Shown piece by piece: positions 7,399-14,966 of a DNA stretch of 14,966 nt (position 1 is its first letter; every line of letters starts with the position of its first letter). The notes under the pieces are model-generated. The model ran no database searches. It was not told the origin of the DNA and worked only from the letters and a program-made list of their open reading frames with translations. Made by a program: the position numbers and the translations under genes. Origin of the DNA: DAOUMU01 sp034409055 (GTDB taxonomy: Bacteria > Chloroflexota > Anaerolineae > 4572-78 > J111); the NCBI GenBank assembly GCA_034409055.1, contig DAOUMU010000428.1, positions 1 to 14,966 of the forward strand, in the 5' to 3' direction.

Positions 7399-7980
7399 AT
7401 GCCTCATATCCAGGAATCAACCCTGATCAAGGGTCTCCAAACTGTTACCCTCAAATCCTTTACCGATGAGCGCGGCCAATTTATGGAAACGTTTCGCAAA
7501 GAGTGGTTTCCCCAGCGCAGTTGGGAAATTGTCCAAACTAATCGCTCTATCTCTAAAGCTAATGTACTACGCGGACTGCACTATCACTTTCATCAAGTGG
7601 ATTACTGGTACCTGGTTGCCGGTAGAATACGAGCCGGCCTATTCGATATGCGGTCCAGTTCCCCCACTTACGGGGCAAACCAAACGATAGATATGAGTGC
7701 GGACAACCCGATGGGCATTTTTATCCCCATCGGCGTGGCCCACGGCTTTATAGCTTTCACCGAGGCTACCCTGATTTATATCGTCGATAATTATTATGAT
7801 GGCGACGATGAGCATGGAGTCGCCTGGAACGATCCCGATATTGCCATCCCCTGGGGTGTGGAGTCCCCCTTGATTTCTCCCCGAGATGCGGCCAATCCCC
7901 GCCTGAAAGACATTCCATCTGAGCAATTACCTGAATTCGTAACTACCTACCATGTCATTCTGAACGAGCGCAGCGAGTGA
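7399..7980 (+). CDS. dTDP-4-dehydrorhamnose 3,5-epimerase-like protein (RmlC family), C-terminus altered by repeat insertion
   Basis: A cupin-fold sugar-nucleotide epimerase of the RmlC/RfbC family (193 aa); members epimerise dTDP-4-keto-6-deoxyglucose for rhamnose-containing surface glycans. Visible motifs are FTDERGQFMETF (21-32), VLRGLHYHF (56-64) with the catalytic-type H61, DMRSSSPTYG (83-92), IPIGVAHGFIAF (109-120) and YIVDNYYDGDDEHGVAWNDP (127-146), containing the tyrosine region. The segment that usually has a conserved lysine after the histidine motif reads VDYWYLVAGRI, so that lysine appears absent and the substrate may differ. The gene stands alone, without rmlA, rmlB or rmlD. The last 13 codons and the stop come from a 160-bp repeat inserted at 7939. 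Removing the repeat and one target duplication restores a frame ending EFNKFMAMR. Confidence 0.85.
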   Translation: MPHIQESTLIKGLQTVTLKSFTDERGQFMETFRKEWFPQRSWEIVQTNRSISKANVLRGLHYHFHQVDYWYLVAGRIRAGLFDMRSSSPTYGANQTIDMSADNPMGIFIPIGVAHGFIAFTEATLIYIVDNYYDGDDEHGVAWNDPDIAIPWGVESPLISPRDAANPRLKDIPSEQLPEFVTTYHVILNERSE

Positions 7981-8098
7981 AGAATCCCCAAGGTTTTGGT
8001 AAAGTAGACCTCTTTTGGGCCAAGGTTTCGGGGATTCCTCGTCGTTTATGCCCTTTGGGTACTGCGCTCCTCGGAATGACATGAAGGCAGGCAGTTAC
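7939..8098 (+). mobile_element. 160-bp MITE-like inverted-repeat element, copy 1
   Basis: The ends are inverted repeats: GTAACTaCCTaCC…TGTCATTC on the left, and GAATGACA…GGCAGTTAC on the right. The internal arms GAATCCCC and GGGGATTC also pair. Flanking 8-mers CTGAATTC (7931-7938) and TTGAATTC (8099-8106) match at seven of eight positions, as expected of an aged target-site duplication. It differs from copy 2 at only six of 160 positions. It is too short to encode a transposase and is therefore presumably moved in trans. It is inserted in the 3' end of the RmlC-like gene and contributes that gene's stop codon. Confidence 0.85.
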
Positions 8099-8195
8099 TT
8101 GAATTCAATAAATTTATGGCGATGAGGTAATACTGCATGTCGTCAATATAGTAATTGGGATACTCATTTAACCAGTACGGGACAGAGAAAAAATT

Positions 8196-9386
8196 ATGCG
8201 AGAAGCTTATATTGTGTCAACGACACGAACTCCCATTGGACGGTTCGGGGGGAGTCTGAAGGATTTTACCCCGTCGGATCTGGGCGCTCACGTGATGAAA
8301 GCCGCTCTTGAGCGGGCCGGGGTTGAGGGGAAAAATTTGGATCTATACATCTTCGGCAATATTCTGCGGGCCGGGCATGGGCAACTCTTGCCTCGACAGG
8401 CGGCCATCAAGGCCGGTATTCCCCAAGAGATAGACGGATATGCCGTGGACATGGTGTGCTCGTCGGGCATGATGACGGTAATAAACGCTGCGACCGCTCT
8501 TAAGGCCGGTGAGGCCGATTTGATTCTCGCCGGAGGTATGGAGTCGATGTCGCAGGCGGGGTTCCACCTTTCCTATCGAGCGCGTTGGGGATACAAGTTC
8601 CTGCTGGGGGCACCGGAACAGCTTCAGGATGTTCTACTTCACGATGGGTTGACCGATCCTATTGCTAATGATGTGATGGGTAATGAGGCCGAACGCCTGG
8701 CGGCTGAGTATGGAATTACCCGGGAGGAAGTGGACGAGGTGGCTTACTACTCCCATAAGCGGGCAACTGAGGCCACTGAGAAGGGGTTTTTCAAGAAAGA
8801 GATTGTGCCCATCGAGATAAATACGCGCCAGGGGGCGAAGGTATTGGACTACGATGAAGGCATTCGGGCAGATACCACCCCAGAGGGCCTGGCCAAGTTG
8901 CGCCCGGCCTTTACAAAAGATGGAATTTTAACTGCCGGGAATTCCAGCCAGCTTAGCGATGGGGCCGCTGCTCTGCTGATTGCCAGCCAGGAAGCTATAA
9001 AAAAACACAACCTCAAGCCGATAGCTCGTATTCTCGGCTGGGCTTGGACGGCTGGGGAAAGTTGGCGCTTTACCGAAGCACCCATTTCGACGGTTCAGAA
9101 GCTCCTGGATAGATTGGGGAAAACTATTGATGATTTTGATCTGATAGAAAATAATGAGGCATTTGGCCTTAATAGTGTGCTTTTCAACAAGATGCTGGGG
9201 ATTCCCTATGAAAAGCTCAACGTCTACGGCGGAGCTATTGCCCTGGGGCATCCCATCGGCTGCTCTGGAGCACGCATCATCGTCACGTTGCTGAACACGT
9301 TGGCAGAGCAAGAGGGAAAGCTAGGTCTGGCTTCCCTCTGCCACGGAACCGGTGGTGGCACTGCTATCGCAGTGGAGCGAATCTAA
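8196..9386 (+). CDS. Acetyl-CoA acetyltransferase (thiolase)
   Basis: Thiolase-family enzyme (396 aa) that condenses two acetyl-CoA to acetoacetyl-CoA or, in reverse, cleaves 3-ketoacyl-CoA. All catalytic elements are present: nucleophilic C88 in VDMVCSSGMM, NEAFG (320-324), GGAIALGHPIGCSGAR (345-360) with H352, and the second cysteine C382 in LCHGTGGGTA. Other family landmarks are RTPIGRFGG near the N-terminus and GGMESMS at 113-119. Length is normal. The gene stands alone between repeat copies 1 and 2, with a weak Shine-Dalgarno (GGACAGAG) and no clear promoter. Together with the acyl-CoA operon that converges on it, it suggests acetyl-CoA/acetoacetyl-CoA metabolism. Biosynthetic and degradative types cannot be told apart from sequence alone. 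Confidence 0.92.
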   Translation: MREAYIVSTTRTPIGRFGGSLKDFTPSDLGAHVMKAALERAGVEGKNLDLYIFGNILRAGHGQLLPRQAAIKAGIPQEIDGYAVDMVCSSGMMTVINAATALKAGEADLILAGGMESMSQAGFHLSYRARWGYKFLLGAPEQLQDVLLHDGLTDPIANDVMGNEAERLAAEYGITREEVDEVAYYSHKRATEATEKGFFKKEIVPIEINTRQGAKVLDYDEGIRADTTPEGLAKLRPAFTKDGILTAGNSSQLSDGAAALLIASQEAIKKHNLKPIARILGWAWTAGESWRFTEAPISTVQKLLDRLGKTIDDFDLIENNEAFGLNSVLFNKMLGIPYEKLNVYGGAIALGHPIGCSGARIIVTLLNTLAEQEGKLGLASLCHGTGGGTAIAVERI

Positions 9387-9408
9387 CCCTTAGTCATTTT
9401 CACCATCT

Positions 9409-9568
9409 GTAACTACCTACCATGTCATTCTGAACGAGCGCAGCGAGTGAAGAATCCCCAAGGTTTTGGCAAAGTAGACCGCTTTTGGGCCAAAGTTTCG
9501 GAGATTCCTCGTCGTTTATGCCCTTTGGGTACTGCGCTCCTCGGAATGACATGAGGGTAGGCAGTTAC
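9409..9568 (+). mobile_element. 160-bp MITE-like inverted-repeat element, copy 2
   Basis: Same length, orientation and ends as copy 1, at about 96% identity. It is bounded by a perfect 8-bp direct repeat CACCATCT (9401-9408 and 9569-9576), a textbook target-site duplication that defines the element boundaries. It lies in the intergenic space after the thiolase, just before the terminator, and disrupts no gene. Confidence 0.88.
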
Positions 9569-9578
9569 CACCATCTAT

Positions 9579-9609
9579 AGAAAAGCCCGGCAAATCACCG
9601 GGCTTTTCT
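9579..9609. terminator. Bidirectional rho-independent terminator
   Basis: A perfect 12-bp stem, AGAAAAGCCCGG (9579-9590) with CCGGGCTTTTCT (9598-9609), has a 7-nt loop. The A-rich left arm and T-rich right arm supply a U tract in both directions. It sits between the thiolase gene and the convergent operon ending at 9629, and so can stop both. Confidence 0.88.
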
Positions 9610-9628
9610 TGTCACTATTACCCCTTCT

Positions 9629-10669
9629 TTAAGCCCCCATTATTTCGTTGAGGTTTACGTGCTCCTGCATCAATTGTCCTAACAAATCGATTTTTTCAGT
9701 ATCGTCTTTGGTCAACAACGGTTGCAAGTTGTCAATTTGTTTGGCGACTTCATACGTATCTGGGGCTACGACGAGCAAGGGGGTGTTACGATCTGAGGCT
9801 TTCGAAATGATATTTGAAGGTGGCAAAATATTGTTCGTCAGAATCATGCCCACTACGTTGCTTTCCAAAGCGGCCAGGATCATATCAGTTCTATCGCCAC
9901 TGGTGATGGCCAGGCTGTTTTCCCTTTTGAGCACCGGATTTCTAAGGGCGGCATTAACAGAGGCAGCCCCCACAAAGACGTTCTGAACAACGTTTTTCAA
10001 GCCACCTTCGCCGGTAATCACTTTGGCAAATAAGGACTGAGACAAATAATCAACCGAAAAGTAGGTCAGTTTTTGGGTATGAGGGATCATGCCAAGTACA
10101 TTGACCTCCATGTCGGTGATAGTGGTTAGGTGGGTGTATTCGAAATTCTCTATGTCGTGCAACTTGTTGACGATGACACCGCCAAAGTCCACCTGGCTCA
10201 TATCAATGTGCTTTTTGACAAAGGTGATGTCATCCAGGATGGCATCGTCGTCGCCACTAACCACAATTATTAATTTACCACCGGTGGCTTCGGCCAAAGA
10301 GATGGCATCAAGGTGCACCGAGATTCCATAGGTAATATCCTTGCCTCCTTCAATCAATAACACCTCTTTATCTGCGCCTATATGAGATATAGCCTCCAGC
10401 AGTTTCGCTTTTGTACCTTCCTCGTCATACATATATCTGAGCTTGGAGTGGTCAAACCCAAGGCTCATATCCATCGGATCATCTGTTAAACCAAAAATGC
10501 TGGTGATCAAGGAGGCGTCATAATCCCATAATTGCTTCTTCCGATAGAGCAATCGGTCGCCAAGAGGTTTCATGTATCCGATTTTCTTGTTCAAGGCTTT
10601 GGCAATGCCCGTAATTACACTGGTTTTACCCGCATTCTCGCGTATTGATGCGATGATTAACTTATCCAT
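9629..10669 (-). CDS. BioD-like P-loop/DRTGG domain protein (phosphotransacetylase N-terminal-like)
   Basis: A 346-aa protein with two parts. The first is a dethiobiotin-synthetase-like P-loop NTPase domain (AAA_26), with IASIRENAGKTSVITG near the N-terminus, LLIEGGKDITYG in the middle and a VIVNKL motif. The second is a DRTGG domain (PF07085), recognisable around SGDRTDMILAALE and VGMILTNN. The same pair forms the N-terminal, probably regulatory, part of long Pta phosphotransacetylases. The catalytic acetyltransferase domain is absent here. The Walker A stretch lacks its usual first glycine (SIRENAGKT). The start at 10669 was preferred over one seven codons earlier because of its Shine-Dalgarno (GAGGTG) and its 8-nt overlap with the upstream gene's end (ATGGATAA). 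Last gene of the acyl-CoA operon; a nucleotide- or metabolite-sensing role in acyl-CoA metabolism is inferred. Confidence 0.8.
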   Translation of the reverse strand: MDKLIIASIRENAGKTSVITGIAKALNKKIGYMKPLGDRLLYRKKQLWDYDASLITSIFGLTDDPMDMSLGFDHSKLRYMYDEEGTKAKLLEAISHIGADKEVLLIEGGKDITYGISVHLDAISLAEATGGKLIIVVSGDDDAILDDITFVKKHIDMSQVDFGGVIVNKLHDIENFEYTHLTTITDMEVNVLGMIPHTQKLTYFSVDYLSQSLFAKVITGEGGLKNVVQNVFVGAASVNAALRNPVLKRENSLAITSGDRTDMILAALESNVVGMILTNNILPPSNIISKASDRNTPLLVVAPDTYEVAKQIDNLQPLLTKDDTEKIDLLGQLMQEHVNLNEIMGA

Positions 10670-12800
10670 TTGTGTCACCTCTCTGAACATTTGAAACTAG
10701 GACTCTAACATCCACTGCTTTTGTCCCCTGACCCTGCTCATACGCCATCAAGGGATTGATTTCGATATCTGTGATGTTTTTGCATTTCTGGATGACCGTA
10801 CCCAACTTGATGATTGTGTCAATGATTCCCTCAATATCTTTCTGTTCCTCGCCTCGCACACCCAAGAGGAGGGGATAGGATTTAATTTCCTTGATCATGC
10901 TCATGACCACCTTACGATTCAAGGGGGCTGCTCTAAACGAAACATCTTTCATCACTTCCACATAGATGCCACCCAGACCAAACATCACAATTGGACCAAA
11001 GGCCCCATCTTTTCTGGCTCCAATAATTACTTCGGTGCCGGGTTTTACCATTTCCGACACTTCAACACCCTGAATGATCGCTTGCGGGTTGTAGGCCCGA
11101 CAATTATGGATAATGGCCTGATAGGCGTCGATGACTTCACCTTTGTCATCCAGGTCCAAAGCAACCCCCCCGGCGTCACTCTTATGCAGAATATCCCTGG
11201 AAACCACTTTCATAACCACGGGATATCCAATCTTTTCCGCATATCTGACAGCTTCGTCGAGATTACGGGCGATGCGACTTTGAGGAACCGGTATACCGGC
11301 CACACTCATGATTTGTTGAGCTTCGTGAGCCAGTAAGAAGGACCGACCGTCCTTTAGAGCATTATCGGCAATTTCCTCTATGGCCCGTACATCCATCTCG
11401 GCGGTCACAATCTCATCAGATTGATCATGCAGATAGCGATAGTGAGCATAGTTGGTACCCAGACAAGAGACGGCCTCATAAACATCGGCAAACACGGGAA
11501 CCCTCTCTTTTCTGAGAGAGACCAGACTATCTTCAATAATCTCCCCTCCCAAAATGGAGAATATGATCGGTTTTTTCGCTGAGTGATACTTGGTATAATT
11601 TGTCTTAATCATACTGGAAAGATTATCAGCGTCAAAAACTGCGGTCTGGCAATACAGGGCAATAACGGAATTGACGTTGTCGTTTTCAAGGGCTGCGCCA
11701 AGGGCCTGGTTATAATGTTCAGATGTAGCCTGGCCTGTCAAATCTACCGGGTTCTTTGTCGAGCCAAAGTCAGGGGTGACAGGAGAGAAGATCTGTTTTA
11801 AGGTGTGAAGATCATCGTATAGTTTTACATTGTACTTTTCACAAGCATCGGTAGCCAAAACTCCAATGCCGCCACCATTGGTGATGATGACCGTATTTTT
11901 ACCCGTTGGTATTGGCGCGTCTGCTAAAAATTTACACCAACTAAAAGCCTCCTGTAGGTTTTCGGCTCTCAACACACCGCATTGTCTCATAATATCGTCA
12001 AAAATCTCGTCTGCCCCGGCCAGTGAACCGGTGTGAGAGGCAGCAGCAACCGCACCTCGTTTTGACCGCCCGGATTTGATGACAACCACCGGTTTTTGTT
12101 TCGTGGCCTGTTTGAGGATTTCAACTAATTTTTCCCCCTCTTTAATCCCCTCGATATACATCAGAATAATTCTGGTGCTGTCTTGCTGGGTGAGGTAAGC
12201 CAGGAGATCAGCTTCGTCAATATCAGACTTGTTGCCAACCGAAACCATTGCCGATAGACCGATGTTTTCGACAGCGGTTTTGCCAATCATGGCTATGCCC
12301 AGGGCACCGCTTTGGGTAATGATGGCCACATTACCGGCTTTGATGTTGCCGGGGCCAAAAGTGGCGTCTAATGAAGCTGGAGCCGAGTATACGCCAAATA
12401 TGTTCGGGCCTAACACGCGCATGCCGTGTTCATGGGCATAGGAAACAATTTTTTTCTCAGCCTCGATGTGCCCAATTTCAGAAAAACCCGACGATATAAT
12501 GGGTATATATTTGACCCCTTTGGCTGCGCAACTCTTAACCGCATCAAAAACAAATTTGGCCGGAATGACAATACTGGCTACGTCAATGTCATCGTCAATT
12601 TCTTCAATGCTTTTATAAACAGGCAGACCAAGAATCTGCCCCCCCTGCGGATTGACAGGATAGACTCGGCCAGAATAGCCACCTGATAAGATGTTTTTGA
12701 CGATCTTATGGCCTATTTTGTTTTCATTGGACGATGCGCCGATAATCGCAATGGTTCGTGGTTCAAACAGATATTTTATATCCAGATGGTTAGTGCTCAT
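10662..12800 (-). CDS. Acetate/acyl-CoA ligase (ADP-forming), fused alpha and beta subunits
   Basis: NDP-forming acyl-CoA synthetase (712 aa) that converts acyl-CoA, ADP and phosphate to free acid, CoA and ATP, conserving energy during fermentation, or runs in reverse. An N-terminal CoA-binding Rossmann domain carries EPRTIAIIGASSNENKIG (13-30) and YPVNPQG. The ligase domains carry ITQSGALGIAMIG (161-173) and ASHTGSLAGADEIF (254-267), where H256 corresponds to the phosphorylated histidine. From about 490 there is an ATP-grasp beta domain with GYPVVMKVVSRDILHKSDAG (525-544); H539 is the second histidine proposed to relay phosphate in this family. It lacks the C-terminal GNAT found in Pat/PatZ-type homologues; such a GNAT is instead fused to the upstream gene's product. 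It overlaps both neighbours (11 and 8 nt). Confidence 0.9.
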   Translation of the reverse strand: MSTNHLDIKYLFEPRTIAIIGASSNENKIGHKIVKNILSGGYSGRVYPVNPQGGQILGLPVYKSIEEIDDDIDVASIVIPAKFVFDAVKSCAAKGVKYIPIISSGFSEIGHIEAEKKIVSYAHEHGMRVLGPNIFGVYSAPASLDATFGPGNIKAGNVAIITQSGALGIAMIGKTAVENIGLSAMVSVGNKSDIDEADLLAYLTQQDSTRIILMYIEGIKEGEKLVEILKQATKQKPVVVIKSGRSKRGAVAAASHTGSLAGADEIFDDIMRQCGVLRAENLQEAFSWCKFLADAPIPTGKNTVIITNGGGIGVLATDACEKYNVKLYDDLHTLKQIFSPVTPDFGSTKNPVDLTGQATSEHYNQALGAALENDNVNSVIALYCQTAVFDADNLSSMIKTNYTKYHSAKKPIIFSILGGEIIEDSLVSLRKERVPVFADVYEAVSCLGTNYAHYRYLHDQSDEIVTAEMDVRAIEEIADNALKDGRSFLLAHEAQQIMSVAGIPVPQSRIARNLDEAVRYAEKIGYPVVMKVVSRDILHKSDAGGVALDLDDKGEVIDAYQAIIHNCRAYNPQAIIQGVEVSEMVKPGTEVIIGARKDGAFGPIVMFGLGGIYVEVMKDVSFRAAPLNRKVVMSMIKEIKSYPLLLGVRGEEQKDIEGIIDTIIKLGTVIQKCKNITDIEINPLMAYEQGQGTKAVDVRVLVSNVQRGDTNG

Positions 12801-14700
12801 TGTCTATTCCTCTAAATGCCATTTTCAGTTCATACGTCCCTTCATCAACTCGCCTTTCAATGTCAAAACCCATTTTTTCAAACAGGTGAAGCATTGGCTT
12901 GTTTTCCACCAGCACTTCTGCCGTAAAACCAAGGAGACCTCGTCTTTTGGCCAGATAAGTTAGATAAGATAACAGTTCTGTACCGATGCCCCGGCCCTGG
13001 TAGTCGTCTCTGACGGCGAAGGCAACTTCGGCCGTGTGCGTGGCTTCATAGATGCCGTACTGCCCGACGCCGACAATGGTTTCTTTTTCACCTTCTTGGA
13101 TAATGGCCAAGATCACCAGATCGGTGGTGTAATCAATCACCACAAATTCCTGCAAGCGTTCGTGCGGCATACTCTTAAACATCGACATAAACCGGCGATA
13201 TAGACTCTTGTCTGAGAGATCGTAGAAAAAATCTTTTAACAACGGTTCATCGCTGATTTTGACCGGCCTAAAGAAGATCTCAAGGCCATCCCTGGTGGTT
13301 CTATACGTTTCCAGGTTTTCGGGATATTTCCCCCTCTTGCCGGGGATGAAGGCCTGGTCTTTATAAATCAGATACATTTTTTTCGCTTCTTGTATGAGCC
13401 AGGGCCTGAATTTTGGATGAGCGATGGCTATTAATTCCATAGCCCGTTCCCTGATGTTTTTGCCATGCAAGTAGACAATACCATATTCTGTGGCCACATA
13501 ATGAATATCGCCTCGATTGAGGGTAGCGCCGGCCCCCTCTTTAAGAAAGGGAACTATTCGTGAAGTTTGCCCCTGGTTGGCGGTTGAGGGTAGGGTCAAG
13601 ATGGTTTTACCGTTACGAGCCAAAATGGCCCCTCGCATAAAGTCAGCCTGCCCACCAATACCGCTGTAAAATATCTTGCCGAGAGACTCGGCCGAGACCT
13701 GTCCAGTCAAGTCTATCTCCAGAGCACTATTGATGGCCGTCATATTATCGTGGCGGGCGATAATTAGCGGATCGTTAGTATAGTCGACCGTTCTAAATTG
13801 TATCGTCGGGTTATCATGGATATATTCATAGGTTTCTTGTTTGGCCATACAGAATGTGGCGATGGTCCGGCCTCGATTGAGCGTTTTTTTCGTGTTATCA
13901 ATCACCCCTTTTTTCATCAACTCGACCAGGCCATCAGAGATAAGTTCTGTATGCACCCCCAGATGCTTTTTGTCACCAAGATTAGCCAGAATTGCATTAG
14001 GGATACTGCCGTATCCCACCTGAATCGTATCCCCATCCTGGATGAGGCGGGCCACATACTTGCCAATTTGTTGGGCCACCTCATCATCGGCCTCGGCCTT
14101 GAACTCCAAGATGGGTTCATCATGGGGGATGATAAAATCCACATCCTGAATGTGTATGAAACCATCGCCATGGACACGGGGCATGCAGGCATTAACCTGA
14201 GCAATAATCAGGCCAGCATTCTCTACAGCCGCCTTGGTAATATCAACGCTCACCCCCAAGCTCATATAGCCATGCTCATCCGGTGGCGATGTTTGGATGA
14301 GGGCAACATCAACAGGTACCATTTTGCGGTAGAATAACTGAGGGGTCTGTGATAAGAAGATGGGGGTATAATCTGCCAGTCCCTGGTTGACGGCCTCTCT
14401 GGTACTGTGACCGATAAAGAAGGAGTTGTGTCGAAAATTACTCTTGAATTTTTCATCCGCGTAGGGCGCAACGCCCAGACTCCACACCTGAAATACTTCG
14501 GCATCGAAAAAAGCAGCAGGATGAGACTCGACGTAATTGATCAGAGCTTGAACAAGATATTGAGGCTCACCACAGCCGGTGCTCATAAATATATTGTCCC
14601 CACGGCGGATATGCTTGAAGGCCCTGTTCGTTGAGACAAACTTCTCTGGATATATCTGTTTCATTTCATCCAGTTTGGCATGCCTGTCTTCTAAGCTCAT
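12790..14700 (-). CDS. Acetyl-CoA hydrolase/CoA-transferase fused to a GNAT acetyltransferase
   Basis: A 636-aa two-part protein. Residues 1 to about 460 are a class I CoA-transferase/acetyl-CoA hydrolase of the 4-hydroxybutyrate CoA-transferase type. They carry TGCGEPQYLV (41-50), IQTSPPDEHGYMSLG (135-149), the GVHTELISDG segment (248-257) whose E252 matches the CoA-ester-forming glutamate, and GIGGQADFMRGA (347-358). Residues from about 470 to 630 are a GNAT acetyltransferase with the acetyl-CoA-binding motif RDDYQGRGIGTEL (564-576) and a LVENKPMLHLFEKMGF end. First gene of the operon, preceded by AGGATAG as Shine-Dalgarno and A+T-rich -10-like sequences (TATAGT, TATAAG) without a clear -35. 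The GNAT may acetylate lysines, as Pat enzymes do on acyl-CoA synthetases; its target is unknown. Confidence 0.9.
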   Translation of the reverse strand: MSLEDRHAKLDEMKQIYPEKFVSTNRAFKHIRRGDNIFMSTGCGEPQYLVQALINYVESHPAAFFDAEVFQVWSLGVAPYADEKFKSNFRHNSFFIGHSTREAVNQGLADYTPIFLSQTPQLFYRKMVPVDVALIQTSPPDEHGYMSLGVSVDITKAAVENAGLIIAQVNACMPRVHGDGFIHIQDVDFIIPHDEPILEFKAEADDEVAQQIGKYVARLIQDGDTIQVGYGSIPNAILANLGDKKHLGVHTELISDGLVELMKKGVIDNTKKTLNRGRTIATFCMAKQETYEYIHDNPTIQFRTVDYTNDPLIIARHDNMTAINSALEIDLTGQVSAESLGKIFYSGIGGQADFMRGAILARNGKTILTLPSTANQGQTSRIVPFLKEGAGATLNRGDIHYVATEYGIVYLHGKNIRERAMELIAIAHPKFRPWLIQEAKKMYLIYKDQAFIPGKRGKYPENLETYRTTRDGLEIFFRPVKISDEPLLKDFFYDLSDKSLYRRFMSMFKSMPHERLQEFVVIDYTTDLVILAIIQEGEKETIVGVGQYGIYEATHTAEVAFAVRDDYQGRGIGTELLSYLTYLAKRRGLLGFTAEVLVENKPMLHLFEKMGFDIERRVDEGTYELKMAFRGIDNEH

Positions 14701-14839
14701 TTGTAGCTATCCTGACCTTTCTGCTTATAATCACTATACTCGATAAATGGCCTCAATTTTGGTGCCAAATGTCATCACTAAAAGGCCATATGACACATCG
14801 TTTAAGCCACATATACCTTCTTCGAACTCATAGATATTG

Positions 14840-14966
14840 GTAACTGCCTACCCTCATGTCATTCCGAGGAGCGAAGCGACGAGGAATCTCCGGTAACAAG
14901 GGCAAATCCAGCCTGAAACAGGAGATTCTTCGCTCCCTGTGGTCGCTCAGAATGACATGGTAGATA
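14840..14966 (-). mobile_element. MITE-like inverted-repeat element, copy 3 (inverted, cut by the window edge)
   Basis: The left end GTAACTGCCTACC…ATGTCATTCCGAGG is the reverse complement of the right ends of copies 1 and 2, so this copy is inverted. The right end GAATGACATGGTAGATA matches the reverse complement of their left ends, but the window stops about five bases short of the expected GTTAC. The core is different and shorter, with inner arms GGAATCTCC and GGAGATTC around an unrelated loop. It is therefore a diverged subtype, in the space upstream of the CoA-transferase operon. Confidence 0.8.

Noticed and set aside
7939..8098. Rho-independent terminator for the RmlC-like gene
   Set aside because: The palindrome is long and its ends are transposon-like with target duplications. 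Termination may be a side effect, but there is no U tract directly after a GC stem.
13798..14337. 179-codon plus-strand open frame
   Set aside because: It is antisense to the CoA-transferase part of a strongly conserved gene, so it is a shadow frame.

Overview
The window is 15 kb of bacterial chromosome of roughly 50% G+C, with no rRNA or tRNA. The gene content suggests an anaerobic or facultative, metagenome-type bacterium: ADP-forming acyl-CoA synthetase, a CoA-transferase/GNAT fusion, a lone multi-RAMP CRISPR-type cassette, a group II intron and short 'GTCATTC…GAATGAC' palindromic repeats. Chloroflexota (Anaerolineae-like) is my best guess, by inference only.

Left part (1-5746, all on the minus strand). 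Positions 1-263 look like the 5' half (domain I) of a bacterial group II intron, running off the left edge. It is preceded by a promoter-bearing 5' flank with no convincing gene. Next comes a tightly overlapping three-gene operon read from 5746 to 642. Its genes encode a 1074-aa fusion of at least three RAMP (Cas7/Csm3-like) domains, a 296-aa protein of unknown family with a CxxC…CxxC zinc-binding motif, and a Cas6-like RAMP protein. No cas10, cas1, cas2 or CRISPR array is visible. This cassette is the strongest candidate for a new system in the window: a compact, single-chain type III-like effector with its own Cas6-like partner.

Middle (5850-9610). A purB-type adenylosuccinate lyase gene (minus) and an RmlC-like sugar-nucleotide epimerase gene (plus) diverge from back-to-back promoters. 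A thiolase gene (plus) follows. Two copies of a 160-bp inverted-repeat element (MITE-like) lie here. One is inserted in the 3' end of the RmlC gene and now supplies its last codons and stop. The other lies downstream of the thiolase and is bounded by a perfect 8-bp target-site duplication. A strong bidirectional terminator separates the thiolase from the convergent operon that follows.

Right part (9629-14700, minus strand). This is a translationally coupled three-gene operon: acetyl-CoA hydrolase/CoA-transferase fused to a GNAT acetyltransferase, then ADP-forming acyl-CoA synthetase (alpha and beta fused), then a BioD-like P-loop/DRTGG protein. Together they interconvert acyl-CoA and free acid, conserving energy as ATP; the GNAT and DRTGG parts are probably regulatory. 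A third, inverted and partial MITE copy closes the window.
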